64,000 nt of DNA, from NCBI RefSeq assembly GCF_020852455.1, contig NZ_JADZAT010000010.1, forward strand, positions 248,001 through 312,000. The letters run 5' to 3'. Under the pieces are notes generated by a model. The model was not told where the DNA came from. It saw only the letters and a list, made by a program, of their open reading frames with translations, and did not search any database. This stretch comes from Novosphingobium sp. (GTDB taxonomy: Bacteria; Pseudomonadota; Alphaproteobacteria; Sphingomonadales; Sphingomonadaceae). Shown here piece after piece: positions 1 to 8,561 of the stretch. The number at the start of each line of letters is the position of its first letter. Position 1 is the first letter of the stretch. A program made the translations under genes and the position numbers.

Positions 1-1
1 G

Positions 2-1088
2 ATGCGTGAGGCGGGATTGTTCGGGCTGTCGGAGCATTTGAAGCGACTGTCGGCTCACGGCGATCCGCTCGAAGAGTTGAACAGGATCATCGACTTCGAG
101 GCGTTTCGCCCGACGCTTGGCGCGGCGCTGGCCTATGGTGACAGAGCCAAGGGCGGTCGCCCGCCTTACGACCCGGTGGCGATGCTCAAGGTGCTGATCC
201 TGGCTGCCCAGAACAACGTCAGCGACGCGCGGATGGAATATTTGATCCGCGACCGGCTGAGCGGGCTGCGGTTCCTTGGCTTCGACTTGGGCGCCGCGAC
301 GCCGGATGCCAACACGATCCGGCTGTTCCGCGAGAAGCTGACCGAGGTCGGCGCACTAGACGCGCTGTTTGCTGATTTCGACCGGCAACTCAAGGAGCGG
401 GGCTATCTCGCCATGGGCGGCCAGATTGTCGATGCAACACTGGTGGCGGCACCCAAGCAACGCAACACCGCGCCCGAGAAGGATGCGATCAAGGGCAGGC
501 AAGACGGCCGGCGAGATATGGCCAGATGAGCCCGCCAGGGCAGCACAGAAGGATACCGACGCGCGCTGGACGCTGAAGTTCGCCAAGGCCAGGCCCACCG
601 CTGATGGTAAGCCGGGGATCGACATTGCCATCCCCAGTTTTGGCTACAAGAGCAGCATCTCGATCTGCCGCGCCTTCGGGTTCATCCGCAAATGCAAGGT
701 CACCGACGGCGCGCGCTTTGACGGGCGCATGCTTCGCGACGTCATCACCAACGACAACACCGCCTCCGACGTCTGGGCCGATACCGCCTATCGCAGCCAA
801 GCCAACGAGCGATGGCTCAGGCGCCAGGGCCGGGTCAGCCGCATCCATCGCAGGAAGCCGCGGGGCAGGCCGATGCCCGAGCGGACCGCGAAGGCCAACG
901 CCGCCAAATCCACAGTCCGGGCCCGCGTCGAGCACGTCTTCGCTCAGCAAAAGGCCAAGATGGGGCTGTTCATCCGCACCATCCGCACCATCGGCATCAA
1001 GCGCGCCAAGGCCAAGATCACGCTCGCCAACCTGGCCTACAACATGCACCGCCTGATCTTCCACGAGCGACGAGCAGCGAAGGGATAG
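2..1088 (+). pseudogene. IS5-family transposase, frameshifted
   Basis: A DDE transposase read in two frames. The first frame (2-529) holds the N-terminal DUF772-like domain (KRLSAHGDPLEELN, GRPPYDPVAMLKVL) and the first catalytic Asp in IVDATLV. The second frame, joined near 493-495, carries GKTAGEIWPDEPARAAQKD, the second Asp in DTAYRS and the Glu in RARVEHVF. Removing one G from the GGG at 493-495 restores a continuous reading frame (DAIK-AGKTAGE), so a one-base insertion is the simplest explanation. IS5-family elements normally use one open frame, although some use frameshifting; no strong slippery heptamer is visible here. The 5' inverted repeat would lie at or outside the window edge, and I could not place the 3' end, which should lie shortly after 1088. 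Family call is firm; inactivity is inferred. Confidence 0.85.
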
Positions 1089-1257
1089 GTGCGACCGCAA
1101 ACAGGAAAACGGCCGAAAAAGGGCGGAATAGGGCCGCTTAAGGCACACACTCGCACCAAAATCCAGCGCCGCCGGCCGCTATCGCTCAGATCACCGAGTT
1201 GAAGGAGGTGCCCATCTCTCTTCGCGGCTCGCTTCGGTGAAGAAGGGCGATCTTTCA

Positions 1258-1494
1258 ATGAGTGCCGAGCGGCTCAACGCCGGGACCTACATCACCGAGG
1301 TCGAGATTCGCGAACGCGCGCTTGGTTGGGTACCTGAGTTTATGCGCTTCGGTCCGGTCCCGACCGACGAGATCGAAGCCGCACCGGATGTCCCGGTCGC
1401 TGCGCCGGAAGTCGGTGCAACCGACGATAACCTGACCCTCTGCGATCTGGCCGCCTTACCTCCTCCTGACAGGCAAAGCCGCTCGTATCTCTGA
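1258..1494 (+). CDS. Small hypothetical protein, possibly a gene remnant
   Basis: A 78-residue frame starting MSAERLNAG; a GTG seven codons upstream (1237) is an alternative start. It is acidic with a proline/alanine-rich tail and no signal peptide, membrane segment or motif that I recognise. The ribosome site is weak. It lies between the 3' end of an IS5 element and a MarR gene, so it may be the leftover of a gene cut by the insertion, or not a gene at all. Low confidence. Confidence 0.25.
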   Translation: MSAERLNAGTYITEVEIRERALGWVPEFMRFGPVPTDEIEAAPDVPVAAPEVGATDDNLTLCDLAALPPPDRQSRSYL

Positions 1495-1629
1495 AGCGGC
1501 TCCTAGGCCATCGCGAGGGGTCGCTTCCTTCATGCAGAGATATTACTTCTTGCTCGTCTGAAGAACCTCATTGCCTAAATATCGGATTACTGATCAATAA
1601 GCATCAAGATAGATATCTCGCATGATTCA

Positions 1630-2091
1630 TTAGGCGATATTTTCCGACATGCATTTCAAAAGACGTCTTAATTCGGCTTTTTCGACTTCTGAAATGCCAA
1701 AAAATAGCCGGGAATAAATAATATCGGCGTCAACTCTAAGTAGAGGTAATATCTCAATCGCTTTATGCAGGGGGTGCAGGGTCCATACTCGGCGATTGCC
1801 CTCTACAGGTCTGCGCTCGACGTAGCCCTCCATTTCGAGATGGTCGATGACGTTACCAACGCCGGCGCGCTCGAGTTCCAGGAATCTTGCTAGCTCAGTC
1901 TGCGAGAGGCCGGGGCTGCGGAAGATGTAGGCAAGTGCGCGCCATTGCGAGCGGCTTAATCTGAGCTTTGCGCTCGATTTATCGAAAACCCTGCGAAGCT
2001 TACGAGGCACTTCCTCAACGAGGAAGACCAGGTTGTCTAACTCAGTGACAAAGTCACGCTCCAAAATCTGCTCACTCATGGCACGGTGCAT
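1630..2091 (-). CDS. MarR-family transcriptional regulator
   Basis: A 153-residue winged-helix regulator of usual MarR length. The DNA-binding core is LSRSQWRALAYIFRSPG (helix 2 region), LSQTELARFLELERAGVGN (recognition helix) and a wing RRPVEGNRRVWTLHPL with the conserved D/N-R-R. The N-terminal helix RDFVTELDNLVFLVEEVPR resembles that of the second MarR in the window (26246-26710), so the two are paralogs. MarR proteins usually repress a divergent gene and release DNA on binding small, often phenolic, ligands. Here the divergent neighbour is a TonB-dependent receptor gene, and an inverted repeat overlaps its candidate promoter. The start could be Met1 (2091) or Met5 (2079); neither has a strong ribosome site. 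Confidence 0.85.
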   Translation of the reverse strand: MHRAMSEQILERDFVTELDNLVFLVEEVPRKLRRVFDKSSAKLRLSRSQWRALAYIFRSPGLSQTELARFLELERAGVGNVIDHLEMEGYVERRPVEGNRRVWTLHPLHKAIEILPLLRVDADIIYSRLFFGISEVEKAELRRLLKCMSENIA

Positions 2092-2146
2092 TAGCGGCGA
2101 AACTTCGAATCGACCAGACAGAAAAGGAGATAATGCCCGATGACAC

Positions 2147-2174
2147 TTGACAGTAAATCACCTTACGATAAGGT
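2147..2174 (+). promoter_or_regulatory. Candidate promoter and MarR operator for the receptor gene
   Basis: TTGACA at 2147-2152 is followed by the perfect inverted repeat ACCTTA-CGA-TAAGGT at 2160-2174, which would overlap a -10 element about 16-17 bases downstream. It lies in the divergent gap between marR and the receptor gene. A repressor on the repeat would block the promoter. The promoter and operator assignments are inference; the repeat itself is seen. Confidence 0.45.
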
Positions 2175-2312
2175 ATGCGTAGTGAAACTGTAAGCGCGGC
2201 ATGCGCATCAAGCGATTTGCTCACAGAAAATGGTTGTTTAACAATGTGTTATAGCTCTTTCCTGATGAGTGAGGTGGCCGTCGAGATTTGGAAGTCAGGA
2301 GAGAGGGGTATA

Positions 2313-5249
2313 ATGATGAGCCGCAAGTTGGCGTTGTTGATTTCCGTATGCAGCGCATCAATTGCGCTGCCGGTGCATGCACAAGAAGCGGCGGATCCGT
2401 CGGATCCGAATGAAATTATCGTTACGGCCCAGCGCACCAGCGAGCGGCTTCAGGACGTTCCTGTGGCGGTCTCCGCGTTTTCAAACGATTCTCTTGAACG
2501 GCAACAGATCGATAACCCATTGGAGTTGCAACTTGCCTTGCCCAGCACCACGCTGACTTATGGCAATTTCTCCGGGACCAATATCACTATCCGTGGCATC
2601 GGCTCCCCGGTGGTGGCCGCATCTGGTGATGCCGGCGTCGCGATCCATTTCAATGACATGCCACTGATCTCAAGCCGCATTTTTGATTCGGAATTCTACG
2701 ATATCGAACGGCTCGAGGTGCTGCGCGGACCGCAAGGCACCCTGTTCGGGCGAAACGCCACGGCCGGCGTGTTAAACATCATCACTGCGAAGCCGGATCT
2801 TTCCGGTTTCAAGGCGTCTGGTGAAGCCTCTTACGGCAACTACAATGCAATCCGGGCCAAGGGCATGGTCAATTTGCCGATCGGCGATATCGCTGGCGTG
2901 CGCCTGGCCGGCATGTATCTGAAACGCGATGGTTACACGACGAATCTCAACACCGGCCACAAGATCGATGGTCGCGACTATTACTCACTGCGCGGGTCTT
3001 TCAAGATCGAGCCCAGCGACAGCACGCGCTTCACCGTATCGGCGCAATACTTCAAGGAGGATAGCAACCGATCGAGGGGGCAGAAGCAGCTTTGCGCGAC
3101 CGATCCAACCGCGATTCTCGGCTGCCGTCCGGATCAGGAGGCTTTCGGAGCGATCAACGGCGATGCGACTGCGGTGGGCACATTGGCGAGCCGCGAGTTC
3201 CTGACCGTTGCAGGATTTGGCCCGCTTGCTGCTTTCGCACTTGGCAGTGTTTACGCAGACGATGGGAACGCTTACGATACCTCGATCAATCCTTCGGATG
3301 TCCGCAAGGTTGCCATTGACTATGAGCCGACCTGGAAATCCGAGCAAATTACCGCGCAGGCGGAACTGCAGCAAAAATTCGGCAGCTTCACGGCCACGAT
3401 AAATGGCGGGTATTCGCGCAGTGACTATAGCTCTACGCTCGATTACAATCTGACCACAACCCGCAGCATCCTGAACAACCCGGGCCTAGTTGCCCTGCGG
3501 GCTGCTGGTGCAGGGGGCAATCCGATCGCCAACGCAATCCTCAATTCAGGTGTGTTTCGCGGTAACCAGATCTGCTCATCGCAATTCGATCCGCTGCACG
3601 CTGGATACCTGGCAGGACGAATTTCCCAGTGCGGCGACAATACCAATGAGAATGACTACTCAGGAGGCCACAATGAACAATGGTCTGTGGAAGCACGCAT
3701 TGCGTCTGACTTCGACGGGCCGTTCAACTTCCTGCTGGGCGGTCTCTATCTCAATGCCAAGGGGCGAGACAACGACTATGCAGTGCTGGCTTCGGGGTTC
3801 GACTACATGTCGGCGTTCCTCGGCACAGTAACCGCTTTTGGCGCGGGCTCGCCCTCGTTGAATTTCGGCATGGGGCCTCCGTTTTTTCACAGCGACACCG
3901 ATCGCTCAGAGCTGAAGACCTACGGTTTCTTCGGTGAAGTCTATTTCAAGTTTTCCGACAACCTTAAGCTCACTGGCGGCCTGCGATATTCGAACGACAA
4001 GAAATACATCAGGGCGCGTCAGCCATTCCTGAATGTCTTGGTTCCGTTCGGGACCAGCGATGTGAATGCTCTGCTCCTAAATTTTGACGGTGATAGTTCC
4101 ACGCCTGGGCAGCAGACTTTCGCCGAACAAAGGGGAACCTTTGACGCGGTCACGGGCCGTGTGGTTCTCGACTGGAAGCCCGAGCTGAGTTTTACGCGAG
4201 ATACGCTGGTCTATGCCAGCTACACCCGCGGCAACAAGCCGGGAGGCTTCAATCCGCCTTATGATCCCAACTTGTTCCCGCCGATCCCGCTCACCTTCAA
4301 GGGCGAAACAATCGATGCATTCGAAATCGGCACGAAGAACACTTTTCTGGGCGGCGAGCTTCAGCTGAACGCGACGGCATTTTACTATAAGTACAAGGAC
4401 TTCCAGGTCAGTCGAATCATCAACCGGACATCTTTCAACGACAACACGAATGCGAAGATCTACGGGGTGGAAGTCGAGGCGATTGTTAAGCCATCTCGAA
4501 ATTTCACCGTCAACGCAAGCATGTCCTATCTCAGCACGGAAATTTCGGACTTCAGCACAGTTGACACTCGCAACCCGTCAAATGGGCGGTCCGACGTAGT
4601 TATCATCAAGGATTTGCAGAGCGCCGCAAACTGCGTTGTTGCGCCAAGCGTCGAAGGTAGTGTGCCGATTGCCAACACGCTTGCGCTGGTCAACGGATTC
4701 AATGCAGCGGCAGGCGGGGGTCTGATCCGTCCGGCGGTTCAGGTTCCTGGGACGAACTCCTATGGCGCCTTCTCACTTTGCGGCGCGCTGGGATCGTTCC
4801 TGCGTGCCAACACGCCTGCTGGCACGTATCTCTTCGATGCCGGTGCGGGCGGGGGTTTCTTCCTCCCTGGCGGCGTGGAACGGAACCTTAAAGGCAACGA
4901 GCTTGCAAATTCGCCCAATTGGAAATTCTCGGTCGGTGCACAGTATGACGCCGAGCTTGCGGGGGGATGGACCATTTCACCCCGAGTAGACGTGCATTTC
5001 ACAGGAGAATCCTGGGGCAGCAATTTCAACACGATCCGCGACAAGATTTCGGCTTACGAAATCGTCAATGCTCAGGTGACGCTGACCGCTCCCGAAGATC
5101 GCTTTTTCGCGCGGGCATTTGTGTCGAACGTGTTCAATTCGCAGGCGATTACTGGCAAATATGTCACCGATCCTTCATCCGGCCTGTTCACCAATATTTA
5201 TACGCTCGACCCAAGAACTTACGGAATTTCTGCAGGATTTAAGTTCTGA
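2313..5249 (+). CDS. TonB-dependent outer-membrane receptor
   Basis: About 978 residues. The frame opens further upstream, but ATG at 2313 (or 2316) is preferred: it follows AGGAG at 2297-2301 and starts a clean signal peptide ending PVHAQ. The mature protein begins with the TonB-box/plug segment NEIIVTAQRTSERLQDVPVA, then plug landmarks TNITIRGIGSPV, RLEVLRGPQGTLFGRNATAG, then a large 22-strand-type barrel ending in the outer-membrane terminal Phe (YGISAGFKF). Such receptors take up large or scarce ligands, driven by TonB-ExbBD. The divergent MarR gene suggests control by an aromatic or lipophilic ligand; the substrate is unknown. It is flanked by insertion-sequence debris, so the pair may be a transferred unit. 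Confidence 0.93.
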   Translation: MMSRKLALLISVCSASIALPVHAQEAADPSDPNEIIVTAQRTSERLQDVPVAVSAFSNDSLERQQIDNPLELQLALPSTTLTYGNFSGTNITIRGIGSPVVAASGDAGVAIHFNDMPLISSRIFDSEFYDIERLEVLRGPQGTLFGRNATAGVLNIITAKPDLSGFKASGEASYGNYNAIRAKGMVNLPIGDIAGVRLAGMYLKRDGYTTNLNTGHKIDGRDYYSLRGSFKIEPSDSTRFTVSAQYFKEDSNRSRGQKQLCATDPTAILGCRPDQEAFGAINGDATAVGTLASREFLTVAGFGPLAAFALGSVYADDGNAYDTSINPSDVRKVAIDYEPTWKSEQITAQAELQQKFGSFTATINGGYSRSDYSSTLDYNLTTTRSILNNPGLVALRAAGAGGNPIANAILNSGVFRGNQICSSQFDPLHAGYLAGRISQCGDNTNENDYSGGHNEQWSVEARIASDFDGPFNFLLGGLYLNAKGRDNDYAVLASGFDYMSAFLGTVTAFGAGSPSLNFGMGPPFFHSDTDRSELKTYGFFGEVYFKFSDNLKLTGGLRYSNDKKYIRARQPFLNVLVPFGTSDVNALLLNFDGDSSTPGQQTFAEQRGTFDAVTGRVVLDWKPELSFTRDTLVYASYTRGNKPGGFNPPYDPNLFPPIPLTFKGETIDAFEIGTKNTFLGGELQLNATAFYYKYKDFQVSRIINRTSFNDNTNAKIYGVEVEAIVKPSRNFTVNASMSYLSTEISDFSTVDTRNPSNGRSDVVIIKDLQSAANCVVAPSVEGSVPIANTLALVNGFNAAAGGGLIRPAVQVPGTNSYGAFSLCGALGSFLRANTPAGTYLFDAGAGGGFFLPGGVERNLKGNELANSPNWKFSVGAQYDAELAGGWTISPRVDVHFTGESWGSNFNTIRDKISAYEIVNAQVTLTAPEDRFFARAFVSNVFNSQAITGKYVTDPSSGLFTNIYTLDPRTYGISAGFKF

Positions 5250-5464
5250 TTCATATTACGGGTAATGTAAATAAATTACAGGACAATTTCTGTTCTAATA
5301 ATAAACTACAATATTGATTAAAATATCTAATCTGAGAGTCATCTAGACTGCTCAAATATTGACTATTGACAAAAAGTAGCGAAGAGTTGAAATTTAGTTC
5401 TTTATTTTATGTTTGTTTTGTGGAAAGAGGTAATCGGGCCTCATCAGCCCACTCTCAAAAACTT

Positions 5465-5493
5465 GGGTCGTGCGCGAGCACGGCCCTTTTTTT
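5465..5493 (+). terminator. Rho-independent terminator
   Basis: Stem GGGTCGTGC / GCACGGCCC (one G-T wobble) closed by a GCGA tetraloop and followed by seven T residues. It lies about 215 bases after the receptor stop codon, across an AT-rich stretch (5250-5464) in which I see no gene. Confidence 0.8.
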
Positions 5494-5524
5494 CGATCGG
5501 GGAATTTTCCATACGTCAGTTGCG

Positions 5525-5710
5525 CTAGAGCAGTTTCCACACGAAATGGATCGATGGAGATTCCCTTTGCGGCTTCGATGTGATTCAGACTTCCTGTTGG
5601 TGGCAGGAAGCCAGCATGGATGGCGCGAACTCTTTCACAGGACCTTCGGGACAGGGTAGCTGCCGCAATTGACGGCGGCTTGAGCTGTCACGCGGCAGCT
5701 CGCGTTGGGG
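5525..5710 (+). mobile_element. 5' stump of a second, diverged IS630-family element
   Basis: TA then GAGCAGTTTCC at 5525-5537 resembles the end of the intact IS630 element (TA + GAGCGTTTTCC). About 90 bases later ATG at 5614 opens the first two dozen codons of an orfA, MARTLSQDLRDRV and then GGLSCHAAARVG, closely matching the intact copy's MARALSQDLRDRV and GGMSCRAVAARFG. The leader between end and start codon also aligns base by base with gaps. Similarity stops near 5710, where IS66 sequence in the opposite sense begins. Confidence 0.75.
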
Positions 5711-6756
5711 CGTAACCGGTGTTCACAGGCCACTGCGGTCCAACGCATAAGTTCGTCGACGCGGTTGGCGGGGTGACCGTTGGCGAGCGCGGTGAGTGTT
5801 GTGGTCAGCCAGGTGTGTGGGTTGATGCCGGTGATCTTGCAGTTCTCGAGCGTGGCGATGACCACCCAGTTATCGCCGCCCACGTCGGAGCCGGCGAACA
5901 GCGCATTTTTGCGATTCAATGCAAGCGGCCGGATCGATCGCTCGACGGTGTTGGAGTCGAGTTCGACGCGGCCATCGTCGAGGAACACGGTTAGGCCATC
6001 CCAACGGCTCAGCGCGTAGCGGATCGCCTCGGCGAGCTTGCTCTTGGCGCTGACCTGGCGAAGCCGGGCATCTAGATAAAGGCGCAGGTCGTAGATGACG
6101 ATGCGTGAGCGTTCGACGCGCAGGGCCCGGCGCTGCTCGGCCATGGAGCCGCGCACCTCGTCCTCGATGGCGTAGAACATGGCGATGCGGCGCAGGACCT
6201 CGGTGGCGACGGGCGACTTGTCCGCCAGCTCGAAAAACTTCCGGCGCACTTGCGACCAACAAAATGCGAGTTGGATTTGCTGCCGACGCTTTGCCAGCGC
6301 AGCGTAGCCGCCATAGCCGTCAACTTGCAGGATGCCGGCGAAGTCGCCCGGATGCGCTTCAGCGCGTTCCGATTTACGGTCGGCGGCGTAGACATAGGCA
6401 ACCATCGGCGGATCATTGCCACCCCAGGGCCGGTCATCGCGGGCATAGGCCCACAGCTGGCCAGTCTTGGTCCGGCCCGCGCCCTGATCAAGTACTGGCG
6501 CGGTGGTCTCGTCGGCAAACAGCCGTTCGGATCGTCGCAATCGCTCGAGAATGTGGTCGCGCAACGGACGAAGGTACCAGCGGCCCGGCCGACCCAATCC
6601 GCCAGCGTCGATCGATCAAGCTGGATACCCTGCCGAGCATAGATCTGCGCCTGACGGTACAATGGCAGGTGATCGGCATACTTAGCGACCAGCACCTGCG
6701 CGATCAGCGTTTCGGTGGGAATGCCGCCTTCGACGATCCGCGCTGGTGCCGGGGCC
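5710..6756 (-). pseudogene. IS66-family transposase TnpC, truncated and frameshifted
   Basis: The N-terminal part is missing: the preserved frame begins at 6756 with APARIVEGGIPTETLIAQVL, then LPLYRQAQIYARQGIQLDRS. Near 6579-6582 a one-base deletion breaks the frame between LADWVGRAA and WYLRPLRDHIL. The remaining core has LFADETTAPVLD, QVDGYGGYAALAK, FCWSQVRRKFFELAD and the C-terminal RVELDSNTVERSIRPLALNRKN typical of IS66 transposases. The native C-terminus is also lost: the open frame runs on to 5635 only by reading antisense through the IS630 stump. It cannot make an active transposase. Confidence 0.88.
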
Positions 6757-6771
6757 TAGAGCGTTTTCCGA

Positions 6772-7721
6772 TCATGCTGGATCATACCCGCATGAGCTGA
6801 AGTAGTTGGCGCATTCGTCGGGTTGGAAGATGTCGACAAGCTTGCCGATCAGGTCCCACAGGCCACTTACGGTTCGCTCGCCTTCTTTGCGCAGCATTGC
6901 CTTCAGCCGGGAGAATGCCTTCTCGATGGGATTGAAGTCTGGGCTATAGGGGGGAAGGAAGCGCAGGGTTGCGCCTGCTGTCTCGATGGCTTCTTGCGCC
7001 GATGCTCGCTTGTGGCTCGACAGGTTGTCCATGATGACGATGTCTCCCGGTCGCAGTTCCGGCACGAGCACTTGAGTCACGTAGGCTTCGAACCAGTCTC
7101 CGTTGATCGGGCAATCAAGCACCATTGGTGCCACCATGCCGTTCATACGCAGGCCGGCGACGAACGTGGTCGTTTTGCGATGACCATGCGGGAAGCCCAT
7201 CCGCAGTCGCTCACGCTTGGCGCAGCGGCCGTGGCTTCGGGTCATGTTGGTGGCGGTCCATGTCTCGTCGATGAACACGAGGCGCTCCGGCTCCAGATCG
7301 ATTTCGCCGTTGAACCAGCGCCGGCGCTGGCTCAGGACGTCGGGGCGGTCTTGCTCGATCGCGTGGCCGGTCTTTTTTTCCTCGTAATTCCGCGACGATC
7401 GAAGAACCGCCACAGCGTACCAATGCCGACCAGGACTCCCTGGGCGGCAAGTCCGGAACGGAGCTCGGCAAGGGTAATGCCGCCATTGTCGTCGAGCATC
7501 GTCATTATCAGCCCAGCGTGAGCATCGGTCTTGGAGGAACGCTGGTCACCACCCGGCTTGCCAGCAACTGCCCGACCATGCGCAAGCCCCATCTGACGCC
7601 AGCGGACCGCCGTAGCCACGCCGATACCGAAACGCGCTGCGACGGCTCGGCAACTCATGCCGCCCTCCACCGCAGCAACCACTCGATCCCGCAAATCCTG
7701 AGATAACGCTCTGGCCATCAA
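6772..7721 (-). CDS. IS630-family transposase (orfAB by -1 frameshift)
   Basis: Two overlapping frames. OrfA (7721 to 7332) holds the helix-turn-helix domains: ALSQDLRDRVVAAVEGGMS, AVAARFGIGVATAVRW, and GITLAELRSGLAAQGVLVG. OrfB (open from 7413 to 6772) holds the DDE catalytic domain: Asp in FIDETW, Asp in IVIMDNLSSHK and Glu in PDFNPIEKAFSRLK. On the minus strand an A7 run at 7379-7373 lies in the overlap, and a -1 slip there joins the two frames exactly. All catalytic residues are present and the ends are intact, so the element looks capable of transposition. The product cuts and pastes the element into TA dinucleotides. Confidence 0.92.
7373..7379 (-). promoter_or_regulatory. Slippery A7 for -1 frameshifting in IS630
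   Basis: Seven A residues on the coding (minus) strand in the overlap of orfA and orfB. OrfA codons begin at positions equal to 2 modulo 3 and orfB codons at 0 modulo 3, so the change is -1, as expected at a homopolymeric slippery site. Frameshifting itself is inferred from family behaviour. Confidence 0.75.
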
Positions 7722-7810
7722 TGCTGGCCTCCTGCCCAGCAGGCAGGATGAATCAGATTTTCAGCCGAACAGGAATCCCCGTCGATTCAGCAGCTGTGGA
7801 AAACGCTCTA

Positions 7811-7895
7811 GCGCCGCCAATGCGTCGGGCCCTTTGCGGAAATCCACCGGTCGCGTTGGCACCATCACGCGCGCGCCAGGGCCGGGTCCGATCAT
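7811..7895 (-). pseudogene. IS66 TnpB, N-terminal stub
   Basis: The first 29 codons of the IS66 accessory protein TnpB (MIGPGPGARVMVP, then PVDFRKGPDALAAL), with an ATGA overlap to the end of tnpA (stop at 7892-7894). The gene is cut at the IS630 insertion. On the far side of IS630 the sequence resumes not in tnpB but well inside tnpC, so most of tnpB and the start of tnpC are deleted. Confidence 0.8.
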
Positions 7896-8343
7896 CGGGT
7901 GGCCTTGAGTGCTTCTATCACCGCGGTAATCACGCTGGCATTGGCACCGCGCGCAATCTTTACCGCTACGCAGTCAATCTCCAGTTCCACCGCAGCCGTT
8001 GAAGCACGCCGCCTGTGCCGGGCTCGACGCGCAGATGCCGGATCCGGCAGTGGGCTCAACTCGACCACTGCGGGCACGAACGCCGTGGTAGCCGGTTCTG
8101 CCGGCAAAGGTGCCGGTCCTTGACCGCCAGTTACTTGTGCAAATCCTTCCGCCAAGCATAGACCTACGAAGGGTCAAGACCATGGCGACGGGCAACGGCG
8201 CCGACACCTCTGTTGCCCGCATAGCACTCCGCCACAATCGATGCCTTGACCTCCGGTGGCCAATCGCGCCGTTTGCCCGCACCGGTGAATATCTCGAACC
8301 GCTGCGCGCCCTTGCTCACAGGATCATCACACGGGATTATCAT
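7892..8343 (-). pseudogene. IS66 TnpA, broken by stop codons and a frameshift
   Basis: Opens at 8343 with MIIPCDDPVSKGAQRFEIF, then TGAGKRRDWPPEVKASIVAE and GAVARRHGLDPS, the helix-turn-helix part of IS66 TnpA. Codon 60 is TAG (8166-8164) where related proteins have Gln (DPSQVYAWRKDL), consistent with a C-to-T transition, and a TAA follows ten codons later. The C-terminal part (VELEIDCVAVKIARGANASV) is preserved but in another frame, so a frameshift lies near 8145. Clearly inactive. Confidence 0.8.
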
Positions 8344-8354
8344 AGGAGTAGCGC

Positions 8355-8486
8355 CTCAGCCCAAATCAGGCCCGCAAGCTCAACGTTGGACATTACCCGC
8401 GCAAGGTGGGGGCCGAACAGCGGTTACGGATCGAAGATGGCAACGGCCAATTGTTGGCGAGTGGCCGGGGTGTCTATGTCGGCTAG
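8355..8486 (+). pseudogene. 3' fragment, probably of a PaaI-type thioesterase gene
   Basis: A short frame ending at TAG 8484-8486 reads RLRIEDGNGQLLASGRGVYVG, which matches the last strand of hotdog-fold thioesterases and resembles the end of the complete thioesterase in this window (DVRIHDEAGTLVASGRGAYNM). The rest of the gene is missing and IS66 sequence begins just upstream, so it looks like a scrap left by insertion and deletion. The upstream part of the frame is not recognisable. Confidence 0.45.
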
Positions 8487-8561
8487 GTTCTAAAGCTGGC
8501 GTTTGCATGGCGCAAACGGCATGATTAAACTGGCTGGCTAGATAGCAAAAGGAAAGACGAG

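Larger units (their letters stand above)
6759..7808 (-). mobile_element. Complete IS630-family insertion sequence
   Basis: Bounded by inverted repeats GAGCGTTTTCC at 6759-6769 and its complement at 7798-7808, with a further partly matching stretch inside (TGCTG-x-ATC). Each end is flanked by TA (6757-6758 and 7809-7810), the target duplication characteristic of IS630/Tc1-mariner elements. It is 1050 bp, carries orfA and orfB joined by a programmed frameshift, and lies inside IS66 sequence. Confidence 0.93.

Noticed and set aside
2175..2312. Longer N-terminus for the first receptor
   Set aside because: It would overlap the promoter and operator region and bury the signal peptide; ATG 2313 has a ribosome site.
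5366..5659. Small plus-strand open frame after the first receptor gene
   Set aside because: It runs through a clear rho-independent terminator and through an IS630 stump in the wrong frame.
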